A stretch of DNA of 5,160 nucleotides from an uncultured Clostridia bacterium (GTDB lineage Bacteria > Bacillota > Clostridia > Christensenellales > UBA1242). The notes beneath the pieces are model-generated. The model saw nothing but the letters and a program-made list of their open reading frames with translations, was not told the DNA's origin and searched no databases. Below, in pieces: positions 1 through 4,929 of this stretch. The translations under genes and the position numbers were made by a program. Each line of letters begins with the position of its first letter. Positions within the stretch are counted from its first letter, which is position 1. The stretch is taken from positions 1 through 5,160 of the forward strand of contig CALWDV010000070.1 in assembly GCA_944376785.1 (NCBI GenBank). Direction: 5' to 3'.

Positions 1-72
1 GACCCATCCGCGATTCGAACGCGGGACACCATGATTAAAAGTCATGTGCTCTACCGTCTGAGCTAATGGGCC
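1..72 (-). tRNA. tRNA-Lys(TTT), 3' end cut by the window
   Basis: Read on the minus strand, this folds as a full cloverleaf. The acceptor stem is GGCCCAT/ATGGGTC with one G-U pair. The D arm is GCTC/GAGC, the anticodon stem is CATGA/TCATG with loop CTTTTAA, and the T arm is CCGCG-TTCGAAT-CGCGG. The anticodon TTT reads Lys codons AAA and AAG. Base 72 of the tRNA falls on window position 1, so the discriminator base and any encoded CCA lie outside. It is the last visible gene of a five-tRNA cluster, 11 bases after the CCA of tRNA-Gln. Confidence 0.96.
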
Positions 73-83
73 ATAATTAATAT

Positions 84-158
84 TGGCTGGGGTGGCAGGA
101 TTTGAACCTACGCATGCGAGAGTCAAAGTCTCGTGCCTTACCGCTTGGCTACACCCCA
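84..158 (-). tRNA. tRNA-Gln(TTG)
   Basis: The acceptor stem TGGGGTG/CACCCCA pairs fully, with discriminator G73 as expected for tRNA-Gln. It starts with the weak U1-A72 pair that is typical of bacterial glutamine tRNAs. The D arm is GCC/GGC, the anticodon stem is CGAGA/TCTCG with loop CTTTGAC (anticodon TTG), and the T arm is GTAGG-TTCAAAT-CCTGC. The 3' CCA is encoded at 84-86. The spacer to the preceding tRNA-His is 25 bases, AT-rich, with no promoter or terminator, so the gene is processed from a common precursor. Confidence 0.97.
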
Positions 159-183
159 ATAATCATTAAACGTAAAAAAATAA

Positions 184-261
184 TGGGGTGAATAGTGGGA
201 CTTGAACCCACGACCTCTAGAGCCACAATCTAGCGTTCTAGCCAACTGAACTATATCCACC
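184..261 (-). tRNA. tRNA-His(GTG)
   Basis: The anticodon stem CTAGA/TCTAG encloses loop TTGTGGC, giving anticodon GTG. The acceptor stem GTGGATA/TATTCAC contains one G-U pair. It carries the bacterial tRNA-His identity elements: an extra G at position -1 (window 261) facing discriminator C73 (window 187). CCA is encoded at 184-186. The T arm is GTGGG-TTCAAGT-CCCAC. It lies 11 bases downstream of tRNA-Arg in the same transcript. Confidence 0.97.
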
Positions 262-272
262 ATAGTTAATAT

Positions 273-349
273 TGGTACGCCAGAAGGGATTCGAACCCCT
301 GACCCTCGCCTTAGAAGGGCGATGCTCTATCCAACTGAGCTACTGGCGC
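273..349 (-). tRNA. tRNA-Arg(TCT)
   Basis: The anticodon stem TCGCC/GGCGA with loop CTTCTAA gives anticodon TCT, which reads AGA and AGG, the usual arginine codons in AT-rich genomes. The acceptor stem GCGCCAG/CTGGCGT is complete except that the terminal pair is G1-U72. The discriminator is A73 and CCA is encoded at 273-275. The D arm is GCTC/GAGC and the T arm is AGGGG-TTCGAAT-CCCTT. The spacer to tRNA-Gly (350-390) is 41 bases, the longest in the cluster, and shows no promoter. Confidence 0.97.
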
Positions 350-390
350 ATAATCAAGGCGACTTAACGTTTAATTCCCTTTTTATATAA

Positions 391-464
391 TGGAGCGGGT
401 GATGGGAATCGAACCCACGTAGCTAGCTTGGAAGGCTAGAGCTCTACCATTGAGCTACACCCGC
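391..464 (-). tRNA. tRNA-Gly(TCC)
   Basis: This is the first gene of the tRNA cluster. The acceptor stem GCGGGTG/CACCCGC is perfect, with discriminator U73, the normal base for bacterial tRNA-Gly. The anticodon stem CTAGC/GCTAG with loop CTTCCAA gives anticodon TCC. The D arm is GCTC/GAGC and the T arm is GTGGG-TTCGATT-CCCAT. CCA is encoded at 391-393. The gene begins about 30 bases after the predicted transcription start of the cluster. Confidence 0.97.
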
Positions 465-501
465 AAATATTCCCGTTCCCGCTTATTACAAAAGCAATAA
501 T

Positions 502-530
502 ATAATACCATTAAAGATAACGGCTGTCAA
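502..530 (-). promoter_or_regulatory. Promoter of the tRNA cluster
   Basis: On the minus strand a perfect -35 box TTGACA (525-530) is separated by 17 bases from the -10 box TATTAT (502-507). A TGG triplet directly before the -10 makes it an extended -10. The predicted start is near the G at 495. The leader to tRNA-Gly (465-495) contains two tandem copies of CGGGAA (470-481). This is the strongest promoter visible in the window, as expected for stable RNA. Its -35 box begins 4 bases after the stop codon of the phosphoesterase gene. Confidence 0.9.
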
Positions 531-534
531 CAAA

Positions 535-1002
535 TTATTTTAAATTATTTAACATATTTACATAAATTTTTTTATTATCAACATTTATTATTGCATATGT
601 GAACTTTCCACCCTTAAAACCAGAAAAAGCACCTGGATTTAATAACTTAATTCCATCAACTTCACAAAGATCTTGCTTGTGAGTGTGACCATAACAAACA
701 ACATCAACCTTGTTTTTTTGTGCTTCTTTAATTAAAGCTCCTAAACCATTTTTAACAAAATATTTGTGACCATGTGTTAACATAAATTTAACACCCTCAA
801 TTTCAACAAACTCGGTTGTTTTAAATTTTAAAGTATAGTCCCAATTTCCCCTAACTTTAATTACATTGTTAGAACTAAGGTTTTCAACATCACCAAGTAA
901 ATCACCCAAAAAAAATATAAAATCAAAATTGGTTGATTTTACTAATTCGTTTAAACCTTCTTTGTTTCCATGAGTGTCTGATACAACTAAAATATTTTTC
1001 AT
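535..1002 (-). CDS. YfcE/YsnB-type metallophosphoesterase
   Basis: A 155-residue cytosolic protein of the calcineurin-like phosphoesterase superfamily, YfcE/MJ0936 subgroup. It most likely hydrolyses phosphodiester bonds with a two-metal (often manganese) centre; the physiological substrate is generally unknown in this group. The metal-binding motifs are all present in order: D9-T-H11, G33-D34, G52-N-W-D55, T76-H77-G-H79 and G105-H-T-H108, followed by the typical N122-P-G turn. Family members usually have Cys where Trp54 stands (GNCD). The length is slightly below the roughly 160-185 residues common in the family, but no motif is missing. The start is supported by AGGTGA at 1006-1011, 3 bases before ATG. 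It has its own weak promoter after the clpX terminator. No terminator separates it from the tRNA promoter. The family is secure, the substrate is not. Confidence 0.93.
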   Translation of the reverse strand: MKNILVVSDTHGNKEGLNELVKSTNFDFIFFLGDLLGDVENLSSNNVIKVRGNWDYTLKFKTTEFVEIEGVKFMLTHGHKYFVKNGLGALIKEAQKNKVDVVCYGHTHKQDLCEVDGIKLLNPGAFSGFKGGKFTYAIINVDNKKIYVNMLNNLK

Positions 1003-1022
1003 TTTTCACCTGCAATAACATA

Positions 1023-1031
1023 AGTATATCA
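1023..1031 (-). promoter_or_regulatory. Extended -10 promoter of the phosphoesterase gene
   Basis: The minus strand reads TGA followed by TATACT (-10 at 1023-1028, TG at 1030-1031), five of six bases matching TATAAT. Seventeen bases upstream the -35 position reads TTTTAA (1046-1051), a poor match, so activity would rest on the extended -10. The predicted start near 1016 gives a leader of about 14 bases, just enough for the AGGTGA ribosome binding site. It lies directly downstream of the clpX terminator, consistent with separate transcription. Confidence 0.6.
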
Positions 1032-1052
1032 AATAGTTAAAAATTTTAAAAT

Positions 1053-1089
1053 AAAAAAACATAAAAGTGTTAAAATTAACACTTTTATG
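1053..1089 (-). terminator. Rho-independent terminator of clpX
   Basis: A perfect 14-bp inverted repeat occupies 1060-1073 and 1076-1089, with a 2-base centre that opens to a larger loop in RNA. On the minus strand it is followed by seven T residues (1053-1059) and more T-rich sequence. The ascending arm begins inside the last coding triplets and includes the clpX TAA stop. The stem is AT-rich, but its length and the T run make it convincing. The T run is on the minus-strand side, so it serves clpX only. Confidence 0.9.
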
Positions 1090-2377
1090 CAGTTTCTAAT
1101 TTTTTATTGGTTTTATTGTTTTCTGTTGCTTTTTTAGTTTTTATAATTTGAGGTTGTTCACCATTATTAATTGTGTTTTCAGAAATAACAATTTTTTTAA
1201 TTTCTTTGTCGCTTGGCGTTAAGAACATTAAATCTAACATACAATTTTCTAAAATTGTTCTAAGACCTCTTGCCCCTGTTTTTAACTTAATAGCCTTTTT
1301 TGCAACAGCTCTAATTGCACTTGGTTCAAATTCAAGTTCAACACCATCAATTTTAAACATTTCTTTATATTGTTTAGTAATTGCATTTTTTGGTGTTTGC
1401 ATAATTTGAACAAGAGCATCTTCGTTTAAATCATCTAAACCAACAACAATAGGCAACCTTCCCACAAATTCAGGAATTAAACCAAACTTAATTAAATCTT
1501 GTGGTTGAATTTTCTTTAAAACAGTTCCCGTGCTTTCTTCATCTTGAACAGATATTAACGAATTAAATCCTAATGAAGAAACATTTGTTCTTTTTTCAAT
1601 AATATTTTTAAGCCCAACAAAAGCACCACCACAAATAAACAAAATGTTTGAAGTGTCAATTTGCAATAGTTCTTGATGTGGATGTTTTCTGCCACCTTGT
1701 GGTGGAACAGATGCAACAGTGCTTTCAATAATTTTTAAAAGTGCTTGTTGAACACCCTCACCTGAAACATCACGAGTTATACTTCTGTTTTCAGATTTTT
1801 TTGTTATTTTATCAATTTCATCAATATAAATAATGCCACGTTCTGCTTTTTTTATGTCGTAGTTTGCATTTTGAATTAATTTTAACAAAATGTTTTCAAC
1901 GTCTTCACCAACATAACCAGCTTCGGTTAATGTGGTTGCATCGGCTTGAGCAAAAGGCACTTTTAAAATTTTTGCAAGAGTTTTTGCTAACAATGTTTTT
2001 CCACTGCCTGTTGGCCCAATTAACAAAACATTGCTTTTATCAATATCAATAAAATCAACACCATCTTTTTTGTGCTTTGCATCAATGTTATAATTAATTC
2101 TTTTATAATGATTGTAAACTGCAACGCTTAAAACACGTTTTGCGTCATCTTGACCCACAACATAATCATCTAAAATTTTTTTAATAACTTCTGGTGTTGG
2201 CAAATCAATTTTATCAGAACTTTTTAAAGCGTCTTCTTCGGCTAAAATATCTTTGCAAGTTGCAATGCACTCATCACAAATAAAACTTAAACCATCTGGA
2301 CTTGCAATTAAGCGTTTTGTTTCTAATTGGCTTTTCCCGCAAAATGAACAAAACATATTATTAATTTCTTTTTTCAT
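1085..2377 (-). CDS. clpX: ATP-dependent Clp protease ATP-binding subunit ClpX
   Basis: A 430-residue AAA+ unfoldase, a close fit to the usual 410-430. A hexamer recognises tagged substrates, unfolds them with ATP and threads them into ClpP in the cytosol. The N-terminal zinc-binding domain has four cysteines (C10, C13, C34, C37). The AAA+ module shows Walker A GPTGSGKT (121-128), pore-1 loop GYVG (154-157), Walker B IIYIDE (182-187), a pore-2 region near 195-208, the RKH loop (230-232), the arginine-finger segment EFVGRLP (303-309) and sensor-2 GARGLR (367-372). The ClpP-docking tripeptide appears as LGF (269-271; IGF in E. coli). The tail after about 400 is Asn/Lys-rich and probably disordered. 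The start is fixed by AGGAGA at 2381-2386; an internal Met8 has no such site. It lies 46 bases after clpP with no terminator between, so the two are cotranscribed. No lon gene follows within the window. Confidence 0.99.
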   Translation of the reverse strand: MKKEINNMFCSFCGKSQLETKRLIASPDGLSFICDECIATCKDILAEEDALKSSDKIDLPTPEVIKKILDDYVVGQDDAKRVLSVAVYNHYKRINYNIDAKHKKDGVDFIDIDKSNVLLIGPTGSGKTLLAKTLAKILKVPFAQADATTLTEAGYVGEDVENILLKLIQNANYDIKKAERGIIYIDEIDKITKKSENRSITRDVSGEGVQQALLKIIESTVASVPPQGGRKHPHQELLQIDTSNILFICGGAFVGLKNIIEKRTNVSSLGFNSLISVQDEESTGTVLKKIQPQDLIKFGLIPEFVGRLPIVVGLDDLNEDALVQIMQTPKNAITKQYKEMFKIDGVELEFEPSAIRAVAKKAIKLKTGARGLRTILENCMLDLMFLTPSDKEIKKIVISENTINNGEQPQIIKTKKATENNKTNKKLETA

Positions 2378-2423
2378 AACTCTCCTAACAACTTTTATTA
2401 ATCATCTTTTGGGAATAAAAAAT

Positions 2424-3002
2424 TTATCTTTTTTCAATAACTTTATCAACTAAGCCATATTCTTTTGCTTCTTTTGCAGTCATCCAATTATCACGTTCAA
2501 CATCTTGTGCAACTTTCTCAACACTTTGACCACAGTTTTCTGCCAACATATCAATCATTTTTTGTTTGATTTTTTTAATATGATTTGCAGTAATTTCAAT
2601 GTCGGTTGCCTGACCTTGAACACCACTTAATGGTTGATGAATCATAACTTCACTGTTTGGTAAACACATTCTTTTGCCTTTTGTTCCAGCTGCAAGCAAG
2701 AATGCACCCATACTTGCTGCCAATCCAACGCAAATTGTTTGAACATCACATTTAATATATTGAATAGTGTCGTAAATTGCCATTCCTGCTGTTATGCTTC
2801 CACCAGGGCTGTTAATGTATAAAGAAATGTCTTTATCGGCATTTTTTCCTTCCAAATAAATTAATTGTGCAACAACTGTGTTTGCAACATTATCATCAAT
2901 TTCACCTGTGATAAAAATAATTCTATCTTCAAGCAAACGTGAATAAATGTCATAACTTCTTTCACCTGTGCTTGTTTGATCAATAACATAAGGTACTAAC
3001 AT
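2424..3002 (-). CDS. clpP: ATP-dependent Clp protease proteolytic subunit ClpP
   Basis: A 192-residue serine peptidase of family S14, the usual length for ClpP. Two heptamer rings form the chamber that degrades polypeptides delivered by ClpX or ClpC-type ATPases in the cytosol. The catalytic triad is Ser97 (in GLAASMGA), His122 (in VMIHQP) and Asp171 (in ERDNWM), at the same numbers as mature E. coli ClpP. The oxyanion/strand motif NSPGGS is at 64-69. The N-terminus MLVPYVIDQTSTGERSYDIYSRLL is typical of unprocessed Firmicute ClpP. I chose the ATG at 3002 because GGAGG (3009-3013) stands 6 bases before it and the protein then matches the family start. The same frame is open to an ATG at 3056, but that would run through a hairpin and has no ribosome binding site. 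It sits between tig and clpX, so chaperone, protease and unfoldase come from one transcript. Confidence 0.99.
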   Translation of the reverse strand: MLVPYVIDQTSTGERSYDIYSRLLEDRIIFITGEIDDNVANTVVAQLIYLEGKNADKDISLYINSPGGSITAGMAIYDTIQYIKCDVQTICVGLAASMGAFLLAAGTKGKRMCLPNSEVMIHQPLSGVQGQATDIEITANHIKKIKQKMIDMLAENCGQSVEKVAQDVERDNWMTAKEAKEYGLVDKVIEKR

Positions 3003-3008
3003 TTTTTG

Positions 3009-3013
3009 CCTCC
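3009..3013 (-). promoter_or_regulatory. clpP ribosome binding site that fixes the start
   Basis: The minus strand reads TTTGGAGGC and then five A residues before ATG. GGAGG is a full Shine-Dalgarno core 6 bases from the ATG at 3002. It decides in favour of the 192-residue ClpP over a form extended by 18 residues (MLLYWHKFIVPIKIWRQK) that resembles no ClpP family sequence I know. Confidence 0.9.
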
Positions 3014-3021
3014 AAATTTTA

Positions 3022-3046
3022 ATTGGCACAATAAACTTGTGCCAAT
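3022..3046 (-). promoter_or_regulatory. Perfect inverted repeat upstream of clpP
   Basis: ATTGGCACAA and TTGTGCCAAT form a perfect 10-bp inverted repeat around the 5-base spacer GTTTA (minus strand). It lies in the 86-base gap between tig and clpP, 8 bases before the clpP GGAGG, and begins directly after a possible -10 box (3047-3052). As DNA it could be a repressor operator over the transcription start. As RNA it could be a stable hairpin that attenuates, stabilises or marks a processing point between tig and clpP. It lacks a clean T run (next bases TAAAATTTGG), so it is a poor intrinsic terminator. It is not a canonical CIRCE or CtsR site. The palindrome is seen directly; its role is inference. 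Confidence 0.75.
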
Positions 3047-3055
3047 ATAATAACA
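3047..3055 (-). promoter_or_regulatory. Possible internal clpP promoter (extended -10)
   Basis: The minus strand reads TGT followed by TATTAT (3047-3052), the same -10 hexamer as the tRNA promoter and also preceded by TGn. The -35 position at 17-base spacing reads AATAAT (3070-3075), which is poor. A TTGTCA further up is 23 bases away, too far. If active, transcription would start near 3040, inside the inverted repeat, and allow clpP-clpX to be made without tig. In DNA this AT-rich, such a box can occur by chance. Confidence 0.4.
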
Positions 3056-3088
3056 TTTTTTAAATTTTAATTATTTGACAAAGAAAAA

Positions 3089-4378
3089 TTATTTAGATTT
3101 TTTTAAGTTTTTGTCTAATAAGAATGTTAATAATTTATTCATAAGTATATCATTTTTTAGGTAATTTATTCTATCTTCATTTAATGATTCTTTATACTCT
3201 TTAATTGTTTTTTTGGCAGATTTTGCCATTTCTTTAATTTTTTCATTAACATCTTCATCAGTAACATTAATTTTTTCTTTATCTAAAATGTAAGTTAATG
3301 CTAAACGAACTTTAACAGATTTTAAAGCTTCTTTCTTTCTGTCTGCTCTTAATTTTTCAACTGTTGTGTTCATATAGTTTGCATATGCTTCTAAATTTAA
3401 ACCTTGATACATTAATCTATATTCTAAATCTTTCATAAGGTTGTCAAGTTCATTTTCAACCATTGCATCAGGAATTTCAACTTCTGTGTTTTCTAAAATT
3501 AAATCAATAATTTTATTTTCAGCATCAATTTTAGCATGTTCATCTGCATGATGTTGCAAATGTTGTTCTAAATCTTTTTTGAATTCATCAAAAGTTTCAA
3601 ATTCTGAAACATTTGAAGCAAATTCATCATTTAATTCAGGATATTGTTTTTCTTTAACTGCGTTAATCTTGCAAGCAAAAACAGCAGGTTTGTTTGCTAA
3701 ATCTTTTGCATGATAGTTTGCTGGGAATGTAACTTTAACATCTTTTTCATCACCAGTTTTAAGCCCAATTAATTGTTCTTCAAAACCTTCAATAAAACTT
3801 TTGCTTCCAATTTCTAAATCGTAATTTTCGCTTGTGCCACCTTCAAACTTAACACCATCAATAGAACCTGAAAAATTAATGTTGGCAACATCACCTTTTT
3901 TAATTTCTCTTTCAACTTCAACAAGTCTAACATTTTGTTCTTTAATTTTGTTAATTTCTGCATTAAGTTCTTTTTCGGTGATTTTTTTGTTTTCTAGTTC
4001 AACATCAAAACCTTTATATTTGTTAACCTTAACTTCTGGTTTAACAACAACTTTTGCTTCAAGTTCAACACCATTATCATCCATGCTTTTAACACTTAAA
4101 TTTGGAGCATCAACAGGTTCTAATTTGCTTTCTTTACTTAAAATTTCCATATATGCTTTATAAAAACCTTCACTTAAAGCATCTTCATAAAAAACATTTG
4201 CACCATACATTTTTTCAATTACTTTTCTTGGTGCTTTACCTTTTCTAAAACCTTCAACATTATATTTATTTCTTGTGCGAGTGTAAGATTCTTCAACTTC
4301 TTTTTCCCATTCTTGTTTGTTTAAAGTAATGTTAATTTGAACCATACTTTTTTCTAGTTTTTTAATCTTGTATTCCAT
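3089..4378 (-). CDS. tig: Trigger factor (ribosome-associated chaperone and prolyl isomerase)
   Basis: A 429-residue chaperone of normal length that binds at the ribosomal exit tunnel, shields nascent chains and catalyses cis-trans isomerisation of peptidyl-prolyl bonds. The N-terminal domain (about 1-115) has the ribosome-binding signature GFRKGKAP at 43-50, as in E. coli. The FKBP-type isomerase domain spans about 160-243, with GDVANINFSG, FEGG (178-181), the LEIGSKSFIEGFEEQLIG stretch (188-205) and VTFPANYHA (216-224). The C-terminal substrate-cradling domain is helical and Lys/Glu-rich (about 250-429). The start is supported by AAGGAG (4384-4389), 5 bases before ATG. It is the first gene of the tig-clpP-clpX operon and has its own promoter at 4409-4437. 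No intrinsic terminator is evident between it and clpP, apart from the palindrome described separately. Confidence 0.98.
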   Translation of the reverse strand: MEYKIKKLEKSMVQINITLNKQEWEKEVEESYTRTRNKYNVEGFRKGKAPRKVIEKMYGANVFYEDALSEGFYKAYMEILSKESKLEPVDAPNLSVKSMDDNGVELEAKVVVKPEVKVNKYKGFDVELENKKITEKELNAEINKIKEQNVRLVEVEREIKKGDVANINFSGSIDGVKFEGGTSENYDLEIGSKSFIEGFEEQLIGLKTGDEKDVKVTFPANYHAKDLANKPAVFACKINAVKEKQYPELNDEFASNVSEFETFDEFKKDLEQHLQHHADEHAKIDAENKIIDLILENTEVEIPDAMVENELDNLMKDLEYRLMYQGLNLEAYANYMNTTVEKLRADRKKEALKSVKVRLALTYILDKEKINVTDEDVNEKIKEMAKSAKKTIKEYKESLNEDRINYLKNDILMNKLLTFLLDKNLKKSK

Positions 4379-4396
4379 AGTTTCTCCTTAAAAATT

Positions 4397-4409
4397 TAAC
4401 TAATAGTTA
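4397..4409. repeat. Short palindrome over the predicted tig start site
   Basis: TAACTA and TAGTTA flank a single base, giving a 13-bp palindrome directly downstream of the tig -10 box and covering the predicted transcription start (near 4402). It could be a small operator, but a 6-bp AT-rich match is easily produced by chance in this base composition. Confidence 0.3.
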
Positions 4410-4437
4410 TTTTATCACGTTTAACACTTTTTGGCAA
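4409..4437 (-). promoter_or_regulatory. tig: Promoter of the tig-clpP-clpX operon
   Basis: On the minus strand, TTGCCA (4432-4437, five of six matches to TTGACA) is followed after 17 bases by TAAAAT (4409-4414, five of six matches to TATAAT), with TGA just before the -10. The predicted start near 4402 gives a leader of about 24 bases carrying AAGGAG. Upstream (4438-4493) lie several A/T runs (4486-4493, 4474-4480, 4463-4467, 4438-4443) at roughly helical spacing. They could act as an UP element or bend the DNA; I see no gene or conserved RNA in that stretch. Confidence 0.8.
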
Positions 4438-4502
4438 TTTTTTATGATGTATTAAAATTGTTAAAAATGTTTGTTTTTTTAAGTATTTTTTTTGATTTTA
4501 AA

Positions 4503-4530
4503 AAAAATGACATTATAAATGCCATTTTTA
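4503..4530 (-). terminator. Terminator of the 110-residue membrane protein gene
   Basis: The minus strand forms a stem AAAAATGGCATT/AATGTCATTTTT, 12 pairs including one G-U, with a 3-base loop TAT. The descending arm runs into a T run of eight (4501-4508 region). The ascending arm begins within the TAA stop region of the gene at 4528. The A run before and the T run after the stem core are typical of intrinsic terminators. It insulates the tig operon promoter from the upstream gene. Confidence 0.8.
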
Positions 4531-4860
4531 AAAAATTAAAACTAAAAAAATTATTGCAAAAACATAAAACATAACACTTTTAATAATTAAGTTTGCTTTT
4601 TGAAATTTTTCAGATTTTTCAAGTTTACTAATTTGTTCTTGTGTTAAAGGAAGCAAATCTTTTGTATTATTGTTTTCTTGTTTTTTTATGTCTAAAACAA
4701 ATTTTGTTCCAATAATAACACACAAAGCACTTGTTAACAAACAAGCAAAAATAAAAAATATATTGCTAACTCTGGTTAACAAAGCGAAAACAATTATTAA
4801 AACTATTAAAATTAAGGAAGTTATAACTAACTTATTTTTAAAAAAATTTTTAAAATCCAT
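4528..4860 (-). CDS. Small three-helix membrane protein, function unknown
   Basis: A 110-residue protein I do not recognise. A short basic N-terminus (MDFKNFFKNK) is followed by two close hydrophobic segments (about 11-28 and 32-56), a hydrophilic region rich in Lys, Glu and Asn (57-90, e.g. DIKKQENNNTKDLLP) and a third hydrophobic segment (91-110) that ends the protein. By the positive-inside rule, the N-terminus and the 57-90 region are probably cytoplasmic. No catalytic motif, cysteine pair or signal cleavage site is visible. The ATG at 4860 has no Shine-Dalgarno before it. The predicted -10 boxes at 4868-4876 put the transcription start only 0-4 bases upstream, so translation is probably leaderless. 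There is no other Met before residue 97. It is a single-gene unit between two terminators. Its strongly hydrophobic, ordered composition supports a real gene. Confidence 0.75.
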   Translation of the reverse strand: MDFKNFFKNKLVITSLILIVLIIVFALLTRVSNIFFIFACLLTSALCVIIGTKFVLDIKKQENNNTKDLLPLTQEQISKLEKSEKFQKANLIIKSVMFYVFAIIFLVLIF

Positions 4861-4867
4861 ATTTTAA

Positions 4868-4899
4868 ATTATACTATCACTTATAAAAAAAATTGGCAA
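4868..4899 (-). promoter_or_regulatory. Promoter of the 110-residue membrane protein gene
   Basis: TTGCCA (4894-4899) is followed after 17 bases by TAGTAT (4871-4876) with TGA in front, nearly the same design as the tig promoter. Three bases further on is a perfect TATAAT (4868-4873), which would need a 20-base spacer. Either choice places the start between about 4860 and 4864, at or just before the ATG at 4860. The -35 box lies inside the descending arm of the upstream gene's terminator hairpin. Confidence 0.6.
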
Positions 4900-4924
4900 A
4901 TGTAATTAAAACAATGCCAATTTT
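4885..4924 (-). terminator. Terminator of the 73-residue membrane protein gene
   Basis: AAAATTGGCA (minus strand, 4915-4924) pairs perfectly with TGCCAATTTT (4889-4898) around a 16-base loop in which TGT and ACA can pair further. A run of eight T residues (4885-4892) covers the end of the descending arm and continues past it. It follows the stop codon at 4930 by 5 bases. The plus-strand side also ends in a T-rich run (4921-4931), so it could work in both directions, although no plus-strand gene is present. Confidence 0.8.
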
Positions 4925-4929
4925 ATTTT

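Noticed and set aside
484..501. Hairpin TTATTGC/GTAATAA as a terminator for the phosphoesterase gene
   Set aside because: The stem is only 7 pairs with one G-U, it is followed by GCGGGAACGGG instead of a T run, and it lies across the tRNA start site.
3022..3046. CIRCE element (HrcA operator) upstream of clpP
   Set aside because: The arms share only part of TTAGCACTC and the spacer is 5 rather than 9 bases. A sigma-54 reading (TGGCAC then TTGC) also fails, because the spacing is off by 2 and the second element is TTGT.
3003..3056. ClpP extended by 18 residues to an ATG at 3056
   Set aside because: The extension has no ribosome binding site, runs through the perfect inverted repeat and looks unlike any ClpP N-terminus. 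The ATG at 3002 has GGAGG at ideal distance and gives the family start.
3070..3082. CtsR heptad in the tig-clpP gap (TGTCAAA on the minus strand)
   Set aside because: CtsR sites are tandem GGTCAAA heptads; only one imperfect half is present here.
3834..4163. Plus-strand reading frame of 109 codons opposite tig
   Set aside because: It is antisense to trigger factor, whose conserved domains explain the sequence. The Ser/Leu-rich translation is what an AT-rich Lys/Glu-rich gene gives when read backwards, and it has no ribosome binding site. The shorter plus-strand frames at 1173-1409, 1864-2052, 2253-2453 and 4670-4867 are dismissed for the same reasons.
4438..4500. A small RNA or riboswitch in the gap upstream of tig
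   Set aside because: The stretch is mostly A and T runs with no stable stem or conserved core that I can see. It is better explained as promoter-upstream AT-rich DNA.
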